Source of the DNA: Posidonia oceanica
Lineage: Eukaryota; Streptophyta; Magnoliopsida; Alismatales; Posidoniaceae
NCBI GenBank assembly: GCA_037176725.1
Contig: JAZBRS010000013.1
Span: 5,707,001-5,771,000 of the forward strand
Reading direction: 5' to 3'
DNA length: 64,000 nucleotides
Positions within the stretch are counted from its first letter, which is position 1, and each line of letters starts with the position of its first letter. The notes beneath the pieces are model-generated. The model was not told the DNA's origin. It searched no databases and saw nothing but the letters and a program-made list of their open reading frames with translations. This document shows, in pieces, positions 11,626 through 23,334 of this stretch. The translations under genes and the position numbers were made by a program.

Positions 11626-12928
11626 TTAGACTCCGGCTTTCATTCCTGGCTTTTTGCTCGCCTGTTTTCGCAGTTTTGCCTGTCTTGTGTGCCTTCTTTG
11701 CCTGCTTTGCTCGTTTTTCTGTGCAAACTCCTAGAAAGTCGCTTTGTGGCTACTTTGCTTAGGTTTTGCACCTCTTTCGTCTCGATTTGCGCTCCCTTTC
11801 GCTTGGCTTTGCTTCTCTGCTTGTTTATTTACTTATTGTCTTGCTTATGCTCTTACTTCCTTTACAGCTTACTTGTCTTTACTTTCCTTGCCTTACTTGC
11901 TTATTACTGCTTTAGTTATCGCACATTGCATGTCTACATACTTGTTTGGCAACAATACATGCCTTTTGAATGTTGAATGCTTCTTTTACACCTTTGCAAT
12001 GTCACTACACACGCACATGCATGCCTTTTGACTCGATGAATGTTTTTTCTTCACCATTATGCTCACAAACACTCGCACATGCCATGCACTTGCCTTTTGT
12101 TGTGTTGTATGATTGTCTGCCTGCCATGCTTGACTGATTTTCTTCCCCTTTCGCACATGCCATGCCTAGGATAGTAGAGACTCGTCTGGCTCCCCCCCAG
12201 GGTTAACTAAAAACCGCAAGTAAAAAGAACTTCTAGGAGCAACTAGAGACTCTGAACAATCCTTCACTCCCTCTGGTTAATAAAATACGCAAGATTAAAA
12301 GACTTTAAGCATTTGCATAAGCATCATATAGGGCATGCATTCTTCTCATCTGAGTCCGCCTATTAGTCTGCGAAGGACGGTCCCGGCTTCTTGTTCCACC
12401 GCTTTGGGCGTGGCACGAGTCAGTCGGTCTGTCCCCCCCTCGTCCGGGGGTCGTGTCGGTGTTAGTAGAGGGTACCACCCATGCTTTGCCGGGGTAGAGG
12501 CCACCAACGCACCACCCTGTCATTTCCTGAGCTTTGGGCCGGGAGTTAGACAGGGGACCTACTTTTTCTGACCTGAGTCGGTGACCCGTACACCCAGGGA
12601 TACCTAGAGTAGACAACCTTGCTAGGAAACACTAGTTAGGTAAGGGGGCATACTAGAAAGCATGCATATCATTCATGCCATTTAACTAACTCATTTGCAT
12701 TCATCTTATAGCTTCTAACCCTAATTTCCTTCTGTTGTGTCAGCGTGATCGGTAAAGCGAGTTTCCCTTTGCCAGAGCTCGAGTACCGACCATCGTTGAT
12801 GCCCCTTTTGCAACTTCATTCGCGACCATTCCCCCTCTGAGCTATCTACATTTGTGACGATAGCTCCTCTTAGGACTCGCCGCTTGAACACTCGTCGCAG
12901 CCTTATTCTCACGCGATCTAGGTCAGCA
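11626..12928 (+). mobile_element. Untranslated leader of element A
   Basis: This ~1.3-kb stretch between the primer site and the first gag ATG has no open frame with recognisable similarity. It is T-rich at first (11640-12160) and then GC-richer (12330-12620). It presumably contains the packaging signal, though nothing in the sequence identifies that directly. Confidence 0.6.
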
Positions 12929-15754
12929 ATGGCCCAGTACGTTAGTGAGCCTCTTTTCACTCCTGTCACGGAGGGTGTTTCCATTCCGGCCCCTCCGGTT
13001 GCTCCTTCTGTCCCCCTTGTTCCCCCTCCGACGCAGGGTTTCCTCCCCTAACGTCTCTAGGTTCTCAGTACGTCCCGGGACAGTGGCAAGCATCTCTTCC
13101 TCCGGATCCGGTCGCCGAATCTATCTTGACGACCGTTACTCGCGTTTCGGAGACGCCACTGCCCCCTCCATCCCAGGGATACGTCGCCTTCGACATCCCT
13201 TCCACCGTCGCTGCGACCTTTGCTGTAGAATCCTTCCCTCCCGGACAGTCTGTGTCCGTGCCACTTGTTTCTCAGCCTTCGCCGGCACTGCACTTCAGCG
13301 TCCCCACTGGCGAGACGCCCGAGGCACAGTACCAGCACCTGATGGAGCTTGCCCAGAGACTGCAAGGCATGGCTCTATCAGTTTGTCCTTCTTCTATTCC
13401 TGTCGTTCCTGAGGTTCCTCTGAGGCCAGTTCCTACATTCCATGCATCGACCTCCACACCTCCGCCTCGTCCATCATCTCAACTGCTCACGGTTCCGACG
13501 ATGGGGGCCCATTTACCGCCTCCTGCTGCACAACACTTAGCACAGCATGCTCCACTTCCCCCTGGTGGTCAGTCTTTTGGACCGGCTGGAGCCCAGTACC
13601 TCACTGGCTCGCTGTCTGGCACCCCACCTGTACAGCAACTAGTGCTCCGTCATCCTACCCCTATCACAACACAGCATGGCATCTACTCTTCTCCTCTGCA
13701 CCAGGTCCAGCATCCTGCATACACTCCTGCATACACAGTCCCTCAGCATGGATACGCCGGCCATCCCGTTGCTCCACCAAGCGACGCTATGGTAGATCCG
13801 GAGGAGCACTTAGGTGCGACTCATTCGGCGTATGCGCTCGCTACCCCTGCTGATCCCTCTCCTACAGCAGCAACCCCAGACCCCATCAATAACCGGATGG
13901 ACGTCTTGGAGAAGGCACTACGACTAGTGCAGGGTACTGAGCACCAGACCTACCAATTCCGAGACCTCTGCTGCTTTCCAGAGGCGGTACTCCCTCCGAA
14001 GTTCAAGATCCCAGACTTCGAGAAGTATAATGGTAGGGGCTGCCCCGTAGCACACTCGAAGGCGTATTGCGGTGATCACGCTCAGCTTCAGGCTGACGAG
14101 AGGTTGCTGATCCGCCTGTTCCAGAAGAGTTTGACCGGGCCGGCACTCAAGTGGTTTACATCGCTTGACATGTCAGCCATCAAGACTTGGAACGACCCTC
14201 AGTCAGGCGTTCCTGGAACAGTACTCCTTCAACCTCGATCTGGTCCCAAAGAGGGCGGACTTGATCGCAATCAAGCAGAATTCTGGCGAGCCGTTCGGGG
14301 AGTACGTCGGCCGCTGGCGCGCCCTTGCCTCTCAGTTTCGAGATAGACCCTCTGACGAGGAGTCTATCGAGATCGTTATCAAAGGGGCGCAGCCGTCTCT
14401 CGGAGCTCTGCTTAGCATCCAACCAGTCACTACTTTTGTGGCACTCATCAGAGCTGGAGCGCGCGTGGAGAGTTCTTTGCGGAGTGGCAACTTCCCAGCT
14501 CTCTCTGCGTTCGCTAAGCAGGCAGTGATCAGCAGTAACAGTGCCAACAGCAGCGCCTCCAACAACAACAACAGCGGCAGCAGCAACAACCGCCCGAAGA
14601 GGAAGGATTCACCGAAACCCGCTGTTGCATTCGTCGACTCCCCTGCTGTGCCTGTTCACTTGCCATCCCGGCCTGCCCCAGCTCAGATGGTGTACGCTCC
14701 TACACCTAGGAATCCACACACACCACACATCACTACCACCGCTAGACCAGTCTATCCTACCGCAACTGTTCAGCAAGGCTCATACCAGAGGCAAAGAAGG
14801 CCACCCATTGAGAAGCGGAGATTCGCCCCACTGGTGGAACCGCTCACGGTCATCTTGCCAAAGGTTGCATCGCTCCTGAAGTTCCCGGAGGTTCGTCCGC
14901 CACCAAGTCCTCTGCCGCATTGGTTTAGGCCGGACCTCTTCTGCAATTTCCATCGAAGCACCGGGCATTCAACGGACAATTGCTTCTCCCTGCGGAACGC
15001 TATTCAGGACTTGATCGAATCGGGAACGATTGTGATCGACACGCACGAGGCATCCGCTCAAGCACACACTCATGCATCTGCACACTCAACTGTTCCCCCT
15101 CATTCTGGCATCACCCGCCAACCCTTACCGGAGCACTCTTATCCGGGAGGGGCGGGAACCTCAGGCATCCATTCTGTCTTTCCCTCTGGGCCTGCTACCT
15201 CTGTGGTCGACCCTTCTGATCTCATCTCTGACATCTCTGAGCCTTTCCCAGTCAGTCTCTATCTCGCGGCAGTTGCCGGCTCCGAGTCGGGAATTCACTT
15301 AATCCGACCGCGTGCCAGGCTGGAGCGCCCTCTCGTGCCTCCCACCGTGCTTCCCCAGGCTCAATCCCCTGTGCACCTCCTAGCTAGAGCCCAGCCTAGT
15401 TCTCCCATCCACCTTTTAGGGCGGCCTCAGCTACACCTTCTAGGCAGACCTCAACCTGCCCCAGCCTTCCCACCCCAACAACCATACCCTCTAGAGAGAC
15501 CTCAGTACCCCGTAGGTCCCCCTGTAACCTCTCCTGTGCTCGCAGCACGTGCTCCAGTCGTCATTGATTTGACCCTGGACACCCATCGCGTCCCTTACAG
15601 CTACGCCACAGAGATGTGCGCGGAAGTAACGCGATCGGGGAGGGTTTACAGGCCCCCAGCACCGGCAACTAGGCCAACTCACCCTGAACCTGTTGTGCCC
15701 CCCACCCTCGGGCCAACCCTTAGCGGATCCAACTCCAGATCAGCCTGTAGCTAG
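12929..15754 (+). pseudogene. gag of element A, frame-broken
   Basis: The likely start is ATG 12929 in a good plant context (AGCAATGG), reading MAQYVSEPLFTPV. The frame shifts near 13045, where the first frame stops at 13051. A long frame then carries a P/Q-rich N-terminal region and the first half of a Tat-type capsid domain (PPKFKIPDFEKYNG near 14000; RLLIRLFQKSLTGPALKWFTSLD near 14100-14170). A second shift near 14195 moves the rest of the domain (AFLEQYSFNLDLVPKRADL, then GEYVGRWRALASQFR) into another frame. That frame ends at 15754. A zinc-knuckle-like C-x2-H...GH...C motif (FCNFHRSTGHSTDNCF) is at about 14938-14985, followed by a P-rich tail. Gag packages element RNA in virus-like particles; with two shifts this copy cannot make the full protein without frameshifting. 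Confidence 0.85.
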
Positions 15755-17589
15755 CCAAATCCCTACCCAGCCTGTAGTAACCCAGCTTCCTACCACTACC
15801 CTCTTAGAACCTGCTAGAATCACCCCTCCGGTTGCTAGAAGGAGCCAACCTAAAGCCGACCTAACCTCCCAGCTTAAGAAGGTCAAAGCCGACATTTCTA
15901 TCTGGGACTTGATCCACACCTCTGCCGAACACCGCGAGGCTTTTCTTCGCGTGTTCCAGGCTGCCCGTGTGTCCCAGTCCATTGAGCCTTCAGCCTTGGA
16001 GAGCATGGTTGGGTTGATTGCGGAGCCCCAGGTCATCTCTTTTACGAGTGATGAGCTGCCTCCGGCGGGGATTAATCACAACCAGCCCCTATTCGTCACA
16101 GTGCAGTTCAAAAACTTTCGCATTCCCCTAACACTAGTTGATAATGGGTCAGGCCTTAACGTCTGCCCCTTGCGTACTGCAACCAAGCTCGGATTCAAAG
16201 CCGAGGACATCACGCCAGCTGTGAAGGGAATGACAGCTTTTGACAACACTCACCATGACACTCTAGGGGTCCTGATTATTCCTCTTGCTATTGGCCCGGT
16301 TGTCTTCGACGTAGAGTTCTATGTCGTCGACTTGCAGCCGAACTTCAATCTTCTGCTTGGGCGCCCTTGGCTCCACAAGCATCAAGTCCTTCCTTCGACC
16401 CTCCATCGAATGATAAAGTACCGTCGCGGCGACGATGTCATTGTCGTCATGGCGGAGAACTTTGAGAAGGAGCGGATCGAAGCAGTCTCCCCCGTGTCTT
16501 CGCAATCTATCCCGTTTGACCCCGAGACTTCTGAAGCTTTATATCGCGTTAATCGGTGCGAGCCGGTTAATTTCATTCCTGATCTTGAACGTGTCAACTC
16601 CTTGACCGTTCACAGCAACCCCTTTCGAATGGTCGAGAATGTATGTCACAGGTGCAGTTACATAAAGGGTACGCCGCTCGGGCGTCATGGCCAAGGGATC
16701 GCAGAGCCGATCGTAGCAGTGGAGCGAAGGAAATCTGAAGGCCTCGGCTACGAGCCCAAGACCAACGAAGATCACTGCTCTCAGCTCAACAATCCAGAAT
16801 CACCCATTCCCAGAGACCTCACTAACTTTACCAGTGCAGGAACCCTGGGATCGACCGACGATCAAGCCACGGCGCCGACAGAGGATTGGGTGTGTGTTGA
16901 GGACTACTACTCGGATGAGGAGCAGTCTGGCACAACAGAGGCAGTCCCAACCGGCACAGCAGAAACAGTGATCAGAGCAGAGGCCACACAGTCAATCTAT
17001 TCAGCTCTTCCTCTGGCAGAAACAGCAGGCAGCTCAGCAGGCCCTGTGGCAGAACTGTCAAGTTCCCACTCTTTTGCAGCCACATCAGCTTCCCAAGTAC
17101 AGACAGCAGCAGTGCAGGAGTCAGAGACACTCCTTCTGGCAGAATCAAGCATGCTACCAGCGGTCACAGCAATCAGTGCCACTGTCCCTATCTCTGGAGG
17201 GGCAGTCAATCAACTCAGTCAGCAGCGCGGCTCAGCCCGCTTCAGCAGCCACATCTCTAGGAATGCAGCAGGCGCAGTCCGCTTCGCATCCTCCCGACAA
17301 CCAGCAGCAGCTCTCATGGCAAGACCCCATGGCGTCAGAGGCTGCACTCTCTCAGTTACGGCCCGATACAAAAGGCCAACTGAGCACTACACTCTCCGGG
17401 CCCTTGAGCCCTCTGAAGAGCACCCCTGCTTACTCTCCAACAGTGACCCTGGTAGCATATCCATCTATGGCACCGCTGACTTGTCTATTTGGGCCTTCTA
17501 CATCAGAGTTGCCGCCATCGGACGCGCCCGTGAACCAGATCATGCAGATTCCAAGGACAGCAATCCGTCTTGCAGCCGGGCCAGTGCCG
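15755..17589 (+). pseudogene. Aspartic protease region of element A plus low-complexity linker
   Basis: This frame (open from about 15693, overlapping the gag end in another frame) has no ATG start, so it would need frameshifting or is broken. The retropepsin-like domain lies at about 16060-16480. Its active-site motif is LVDNGSGLNVCPL (DNGS codons at 16140-16151) and the second conserved block is FNLLLGRPWLH near 16345-16375. DNGS in place of the usual DTGS is common in Tat-lineage elements. After about 16560 the sequence loses recognisable domains and becomes rich in S, A, E and Q in two frames. A TAG at 17590-17592 interrupts one of them. In autonomous Tat elements reverse transcriptase would start here; it is absent. 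Confidence 0.75.
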
Positions 17590-17592
17590 TAG

Positions 17593-18137
17593 GCCCCCGG
17601 CGCCTACTACGTCGACTCCCCCTCGGACGAGGAAGAAGGAGTGGCGATAGAAGCCCAGGTCGATTCGTGGATGTCTGACTTAGAGCTACTCTATCAAGAA
17701 CAAATCAAGTCGATAGCAGAAGACCTGGCAGAGCATCAAGCCGCAGAAAGGAAAGGGAAAGCCGTGGTTACGGACCCCCCTCTGCAAGAAGACCATGCCT
17801 CTATCATGGTCCTGGAAGAAGACTCAGCAGCGCCGGACTCCCCTAGACCAGATGAGCTCATTACTCTCCGATCAGAAGGCGGGTCTAGGTGGTTTGTGCA
17901 ACACATGCCTCATTTGAGCAGCATAGCGAGCGGCAATGCCCAAATTAGCCGCCAGTCCGGCATACCCTCTACAAGCACATTGGAAGACCCAGAGGAGGAA
18001 GCATCAGCAGTGCAAGCAGCAGCAGTAACAAAGCAGAAAGCAGAATCAGTAACAGAGCTGTCAACAGCCTCAGCAGCAGAACAGTCAGCAGCATCAACAG
18101 CAGAATCATCAAGGCCCCTCCACATCAGCTGCACAAC
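17593..18137 (+). other. Low-complexity linker replacing RT/RNase H
   Basis: The open frame after the TAG at 17590 starts with the acidic YYVDSPSDEEEGV and continues through WMSDLELLYQEQIKSIAEDL, then ends in an A/S/E/Q-rich tail (about 18000-18110) encoded by CAGCAG-like codons. No motif of a reverse transcriptase (no YxDD-type block), RNase H or integrase HHCC finger is seen. Immediately before the integrase core, in its frame, reads QLHN, a remnant typical of the finger-core junction. This suggests an old internal deletion with the junction just upstream of the core. Confidence 0.6.
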
Positions 18138-19010
18138 ATGTCCTCGCCGTGGCCTTTCTCCAGCTGGGGGATCGATGTCATTGGCGCCATCCACCCTGCT
18201 GCTTCAAACGGTCATCGTTACATTCTGGTAGTGATCGATTACTTTACCAAGTGGGTGGAAGCAGCCTCTTACAGCACAGTCACCGCTGTGGCAACAGAAA
18301 AATTTATCAGAAACAATATCGTTGCCCGATATGGGGTCCCGCACTCAGTCATCTCTGATAATGGCACAAACTTCATTGCCAAAAGGATCGAGGAATTCCT
18401 GCAAAGTCTCAAGATCAAGCATCCTCGATCCTCGCCCTATCGGCCACAGATGAATGGAGCTGTGGAGTCTGCAAACAAGAACATTGTCAAGATTCTGAAG
18501 AAAATGGCAGAAACCCACAAGGATTGGCACGACAAGCTCCCGTACGCACTCTGGGCGTACAGGACATCAATCCGAACCTCTACAGGAGCCACCCCGTACT
18601 CTCTGGTGTACGGAATGGAAGCGGTGTTACCTGTTGAAGTAGAGATCCCCTCTTTGCGGATCCTACGAGAAGCTGAGTTGGAAGAGGCAGAATGGGTCGA
18701 AGACCGCTGCATCCAACTGAACTTAATTGATGAGCGCAGACTGCAAGCTATGCACAACGCTCACTGCTATCAGAAACGGATGGCCAGAGCATTCCTGAAG
18801 AAGGTCCAGCCCAGAAACTTTCAGCCAGGGGACCTTGTCTTGCGCGCCATTCATTTGCCTGACGGTCGAGGGAAATTCCGACCCAACTGGCGTGGCCCCT
18901 TTGTGGTCAAGCAGATCTTTTCGGGAGGCGCTGTAACTCTTGAGGATATGGACCGGGTCGAGCAGTCTGAGCCCGTCAACCTCTGCTATTTAAAGAAGTA
19001 CTATCAGTAG
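18138..19010 (+). CDS. Integrase catalytic core and C-terminal domain of element A
   Basis: A 290-residue frame begins MSSPWPFSSWGIDVIG; the ATG lies inside the original polyprotein rather than being a natural start. It carries the full DD(35)E triad of retroviral-type integrases: D13 (GIDVIG), D74 (ISDNGTNF) and E110 (NGAVESANKN), with exactly 35 residues between the second and third. The C-terminal part has the gypsy-type FQPGDLVLR block near residue 227 and ends PVNLCYLKKYYQ, with no chromodomain, as in Tat elements. The N-terminal zinc finger is missing, so activity of this protein alone is doubtful. The frame is otherwise intact, in contrast to gag. Confidence 0.9.
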   Translation: MSSPWPFSSWGIDVIGAIHPAASNGHRYILVVIDYFTKWVEAASYSTVTAVATEKFIRNNIVARYGVPHSVISDNGTNFIAKRIEEFLQSLKIKHPRSSPYRPQMNGAVESANKNIVKILKKMAETHKDWHDKLPYALWAYRTSIRTSTGATPYSLVYGMEAVLPVEVEIPSLRILREAELEEAEWVEDRCIQLNLIDERRLQAMHNAHCYQKRMARAFLKKVQPRNFQPGDLVLRAIHLPDGRGKFRPNWRGPFVVKQIFSGGAVTLEDMDRVEQSEPVNLCYLKKYYQ

Positions 19011-20489
19011 CCGAAAGCGGCCCCGTTGCAGATGCCCTTCTCCCACTTGCACTTGCATTCTCGCCTCTTGCCACATCTATTCAAATCATCATCGTCATCC
19101 TTTCAACTCTTGCATTCTCTCTCTCCAAAATCATCATCGTCATCCTCCCAAGCATTGTATCTTTTGCCCGGTGATGAAAATCGGAAGTGCTTGCCTGCCC
19201 TGGAAAGAGTCACCCTACCTCACCTGGCACTACTCAGATGTCTTAGCTAGTGAGGGAGCCACCACCAACGAGGACAGGCGAACTGCCTAATCTCGCAAGG
19301 ACATACACCTCTGAGGGAGAAAAAATGTTAGGATGTGAGTCTGGAAAAAGTGAGAGTAAACACCTAGGTTTGGGCACATCCAAGGAACAGAAGACGAAGA
19401 CAGAAGCCGGCCCTAGAGATAGGGGTGTGCAGTCTAGCCCTGCTCCTTCTACCCATCACACAGCAGACCCAAAGCCTAGATCCATTACATGTCGAACACC
19501 TCCTTTTGCCATCAAAATGGGGATAGCAAAAGCCTGAAAAAAAAGAGAAAAGCAAAACAACAAGCCAAAAAAAAAAGAGAAAAGAGATAGAACAAAAACC
19601 CAAAAAAAAAAGGGGGAAAAAGCAAGCAAAGCAAAAAAAAAAAGAAAGAAGAAAAAGGCAAAATACAGCCCGAAAAGCACAGGCACCATTATCCCCCATG
19701 CTTCACTAGAGATCCCCAGCATGTCGAGCTTAAAAGGGTCTACCACATCCTCCTAAGAGCAAACACTCACCTTCTCCTAGCTAGGGGCAGAGAAAGACTG
19801 CATACCTATGAGGGAGAAATCAATCAAAAGAAAGAGAGCTGAAAGAATAGGTGTAGGTCCTGAGAGTTTGGCCAATAGCCTGTCCTCACCACACCACCAC
19901 CTGTACAATGCCAACACCTGTTCCGGAGCGCCACCAGCAAGCCAAGAGTCTAGGTAGGGCCCAGTGAGTTAGGGACCACTCCCTTCCTTTACAGCAGGCA
20001 CCAAAGCACTCCGTATGCTGAGGGCATCCAAGCATACTCATCTATCCAAGCATACTCATCTATCCAAGCATGCTCATTCATCTAAGCATACTACTCATCT
20101 TCATAAGCATATCACCTGCATCGTGCATACATGCATCTTCTTCTATCATTCCTTTTCCTATCAGTTTCTCCCGCTCTGCAACACGCTTCGGCCCTGAGAC
20201 AGTACTCCTCCCCAGCAGAGCATATTGACGCCACTCGAGCTGCGCTGGTCCAGATCTCCTGCCGGCCCTCGCCCCCGTGTCCGCAAGACTGCTGCAGAAT
20301 CCCCTTTGCTTATCAATGCTTAATTGCTATGTTCTGTTATCACTTTGCTAGATTGCATATGGAACTACATTTTCGGTCTCAGCTTCTGCTTGTTGTCAAT
20401 GACTACATACCTGCAAGATCTAACTGTTTATTGATAGCAGGTACCTTCAAGCGCTGCAACTATCAGCCTGTGTCTCTGCGATCAGCGCA
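19011..20489 (+). mobile_element. Non-coding spacer between integrase and accessory ORF
   Basis: About 1.5 kb without a recognisable coding region. It contains an A-rich, T-poor tract (19540-19670) with several A8-A10 runs, and small direct repeats of 'AAGCATACTCATCTATCC' near 20030-20060. A possible splice acceptor, TTGATAGCAG|G, lies near 20440, shortly before the accessory ORF, so a spliced subgenomic RNA is possible but not shown. Confidence 0.5.
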
Positions 20490-21692
20490 ATGGGCTTCCT
20501 AACTCTGCTGACTCCCGCACACTGCTCGGAGACCCTGCGAGAATGGATCAGCAGGCTCACTCAGGAAGACCGTGAGAAGCTGCGCCTCTGGGGGGTCCCA
20601 ACTAAACTGCTGAAGGCTGCTGATGTGGAAGTCAGCCGTCACCTTCTGTGTGCCGCCGCAAGATTCTGGAAGCCGGCGCATCATGTCTTCCGTTTCAACA
20701 AGACTGAGCTAACACCTACACTGGAAGAGGTGCGTCGGATCTGCGGCTTTTCCAAGATCCTGGGGCCGCCTGTTTTCATGAGGCGAGATGGATATCTCAA
20801 GGTCCTGAGCCAGCTAACTGGGCTCCCCACTCGAACCTGTCAACAAAAATTAATCTGCACCAGTGGGCCTGAACCTATGCTTCGCCTTGCGCACTTCGAT
20901 GATATCATGAACAAGCGCGCAGAACTCGGAGATGAGCCATGGCTCCGAGGATTTGTTATTCGCTTCCTAGGCGAGCTGATCTTTACTCATGGTCGACTAA
21001 CGGTGGCCATTGAGGTTGCAGAAATTGCATTAGCTGTGGCGACCCAGCACATAGACCTGGCACCGGTTGTCTTGGCAGAGACCTATCGCGGGCTGGACCG
21101 CATCTCTCATCGCTGCCGCCACTTCCACGGTTGCGGAGCACTCATACAAGTCTGGCTGACCGCGCACTTAGAGACGAACCTCTTGCGCCCTCAAGTGCAT
21201 GCCTTTGAAGCTTACTGCAGCAGCGCCTGTGCCAAGACAGACAAGAGCGTCAAAGAAGAATATGAGAAGCTATCAGCACTAACTGACGACACTGTAACCT
21301 GGCGTATTGTCCCCTCTGTAGCTGAGCCATTTACTGTCTTCTTCAGCGCGCGCGACGCACGGCTGATCATTCTACCAGGCTTCACAGCAGGCGTAGAGTA
21401 CCATCCAATCAGAGTCATGCGCCAGTTCGGCTTCTGGCAGGGCGCCTTCATTGACAGTACAGCGCCCGAGCTTCTACAGATGTACCCTCTCAGCACAACT
21501 GCCCCGACCAAGAAGCTCGCTAGTCTGATACAGCATGGGGTCCAATCAACAGACATTGCAACAGTGAGAGGTGTAGGATACACCCCAGAATATGAAGCTG
21601 AAGTTCGAGAGCTCTGGCCTATTTCTGAGGTTCCGCCAGGCGGCCCCCTATTCCCAAACTCCAGGCAGTCGAAGAAGGCCCGAACTGACTAG
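20490..21692 (+). CDS. Accessory ORF: plant mobile domain/DUF7745-like protein
   Basis: An intact 400-residue frame starting at a true ATG in good context (GCAATGGGC). The N-terminal half resembles the plant mobile domain/DUF7745 group: paired W/L-rich helices (ETLREWISRLTQEDREKL), then the signature-like FWKPAHHVFRFNKTELTPTLEE at about residues 65-87. These domains occur in plant genes such as the MAIN family and are repeatedly carried by plant transposons; their biochemical role in retrotransposons is unknown. No catalytic motif, signal peptide or membrane segment is seen. The C-terminus is basic (RQSKKARTD). It lies downstream of integrase on the same strand, where accessory ORFs occur in some plant Ty3/gypsy elements. 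It is one of only two long undamaged frames in element A, which suggests retention by selection. Assignment is from memory of the family pattern. Confidence 0.65.
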   Translation: MGFLTLLTPAHCSETLREWISRLTQEDREKLRLWGVPTKLLKAADVEVSRHLLCAAARFWKPAHHVFRFNKTELTPTLEEVRRICGFSKILGPPVFMRRDGYLKVLSQLTGLPTRTCQQKLICTSGPEPMLRLAHFDDIMNKRAELGDEPWLRGFVIRFLGELIFTHGRLTVAIEVAEIALAVATQHIDLAPVVLAETYRGLDRISHRCRHFHGCGALIQVWLTAHLETNLLRPQVHAFEAYCSSACAKTDKSVKEEYEKLSALTDDTVTWRIVPSVAEPFTVFFSARDARLIILPGFTAGVEYHPIRVMRQFGFWQGAFIDSTAPELLQMYPLSTTAPTKKLASLIQHGVQSTDIATVRGVGYTPEYEAEVRELWPISEVPPGGPLFPNSRQSKKARTD

Positions 21693-21984
21693 GCCCTTGT
21701 GCAATCATCATGTGGCCTTCTTTCAAGTCATGCTGTACATCTTTTGGCCTGTCACAGGCATTGTACTCATCAAGTTTTATCAATGAAAACTGTTTCTACT
21801 ATCTGCTTGCACTTCAAGACTGTTCAATGAATCGCATATTCATTATCATCATCATCTCAGGCCCTCTGGCCAGACTTGCAGCCATCACAATGCAGCAAAG
21901 TCCCCAGCACCCAATCCGGAGTCCAGAACCTCTGCGGACCCGCGTCGTCAAGCTACGCCATCTGGCGTCCCCAGCTGGTCGCCC

Positions 21985-22725
21985 CCAGCTGGATCATCAT
22001 CCTCCTCAGCTGATCATCCCCAACTTAGTCCCCAGCGGGCTGGCACCCCAAACTGCTCGGCGAAAGGTCCGTCAACCTATCGTCCTCCTCAGCTGATCAT
22101 CCCCAGCTGAGTCCCCTGCAGGCTGGCACCCCAAACTGCTCGGCGAAAGGTCCGTCAACCTGTCATCCTCCTCAGCTTATCATCCCCAGCTGAGTCTCCA
22201 GCGGGCTGGCACCCCAAACTGCTCGGCGAAAGGTCCGTCAACCTGTCATCCTCCTCAGCTGATCATCCCCAGCTGAGTCCCCTGCGGGCTGGCACCCCAA
22301 ACTGCTCGGCGAAAGGTCCGTCAACCTGTCATCCTCCTCAGCTGATCATCCCCAGCTGAGTCCCCTGCGGGCTGGCACCCCAAACTGCTCGGCGAAAGGT
22401 CCGTCAACCTGTCGTCCTCCTCAGCTGATCATCCCCAGCTGAGTCCCCTGCGGGCTGGCACCCCAAACTGCTCGGCGAAAGGTCCGTCAACCTGTCATCC
22501 TCCTCAGCTGATCATCCCCAGCTGAGTCCACTGCGGGCTGGCACCCCAAACTGCTCGGCGAAAGGTCCGTCAACCTGTCATCCTCCTTAGCTGATCATCC
22601 CCAGCTGAGTCCCCAGCGGGCTGGCACCCCAAACTGCTCGGCGAAAGGTCCGTCAACCTGTCATCCTCCTCAGCTGATCATCCTCAGCTGAGTCCCTAGC
22701 GAGCTGGTACCCCAAACTACTCGTC
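21985..22725 (+). repeat. 83-bp tandem repeat in the 3' UTR of element A
   Basis: The phrase AACTGCTCGGCGAAAGGTCC recurs at 22051, 22134, 22217 and 22300 and continues to about 22640, an exact 83-bp period. There are about eight or nine copies with few differences. Each unit also contains CAGCTGATCATCCCCAGCTGA, in which CAGCTGATCA/CAGCTGA are partly self-complementary. The last copy near 22700 is degenerate. Confidence 0.9.
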
Positions 22726-22829
22726 TGACAAGCACGACAATCTTGTCATCACCCTCTGCTTTCGATGCCAAGGATGCGTTGGCCAGCCCCTGGTGTCATC
22801 CCGACACCAGGGGCATCTTTTGATCGCCC

Positions 22830-23330
22830 CTTGGTATCATTCTTCCCCTCTTTCCCCTATGATATTCCTGGTGTCATAGGATGATTTCTTCCCATCATTA
22901 CCTCATCCCCTCTTTGCCGGCCGATAAGTCCGATATCTTATCAACCAATCATTCTCATCATTACCTCGTCCCCTCTTTATCTCATCATTACCTCATCCCC
23001 CTCTTTATCTCATCATTACCTCATCCCCTCTTTGCCGGCCGATAAGTCCGATATCTTATCAACCAATCATTCTCATCATTACCTCATCCCCCTCTTTATC
23101 TCATCATGACCTCATCCCCCTCTTTATCTCATCATGATCTCATCCCCTCTTTATCTCATCATGATCTCACCCCCTCTTTAGCAGTAACTCTCATCATGAT
23201 CTCATCCCCTCTTTAGCAATAGTTCTCATCATGATCTCACCCCCTCTTTAGCAGTAACTCTCATCATGATCTCATCTCCTCTTTAGCAATAACTCTCATC
23301 ATGATCTCGTCCCCTCTTATCAACAATCAA
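22830..23330 (+). repeat. Short degenerate repeats (CTCATCATKAYCTCATCCCCTCTTT)
   Basis: Words such as TCTCATCATGATCTCATCCC and CCTCTTTAGCAATAACTC repeat irregularly every 25-37 bp. A longer unit containing GCCGGCCGATAAGTCCGATATCTTATC occurs twice, near 22917 and 23034; within it GATAAG and CTTATC can pair. Confidence 0.8.
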
Positions 23331-23334
23331 GCAC

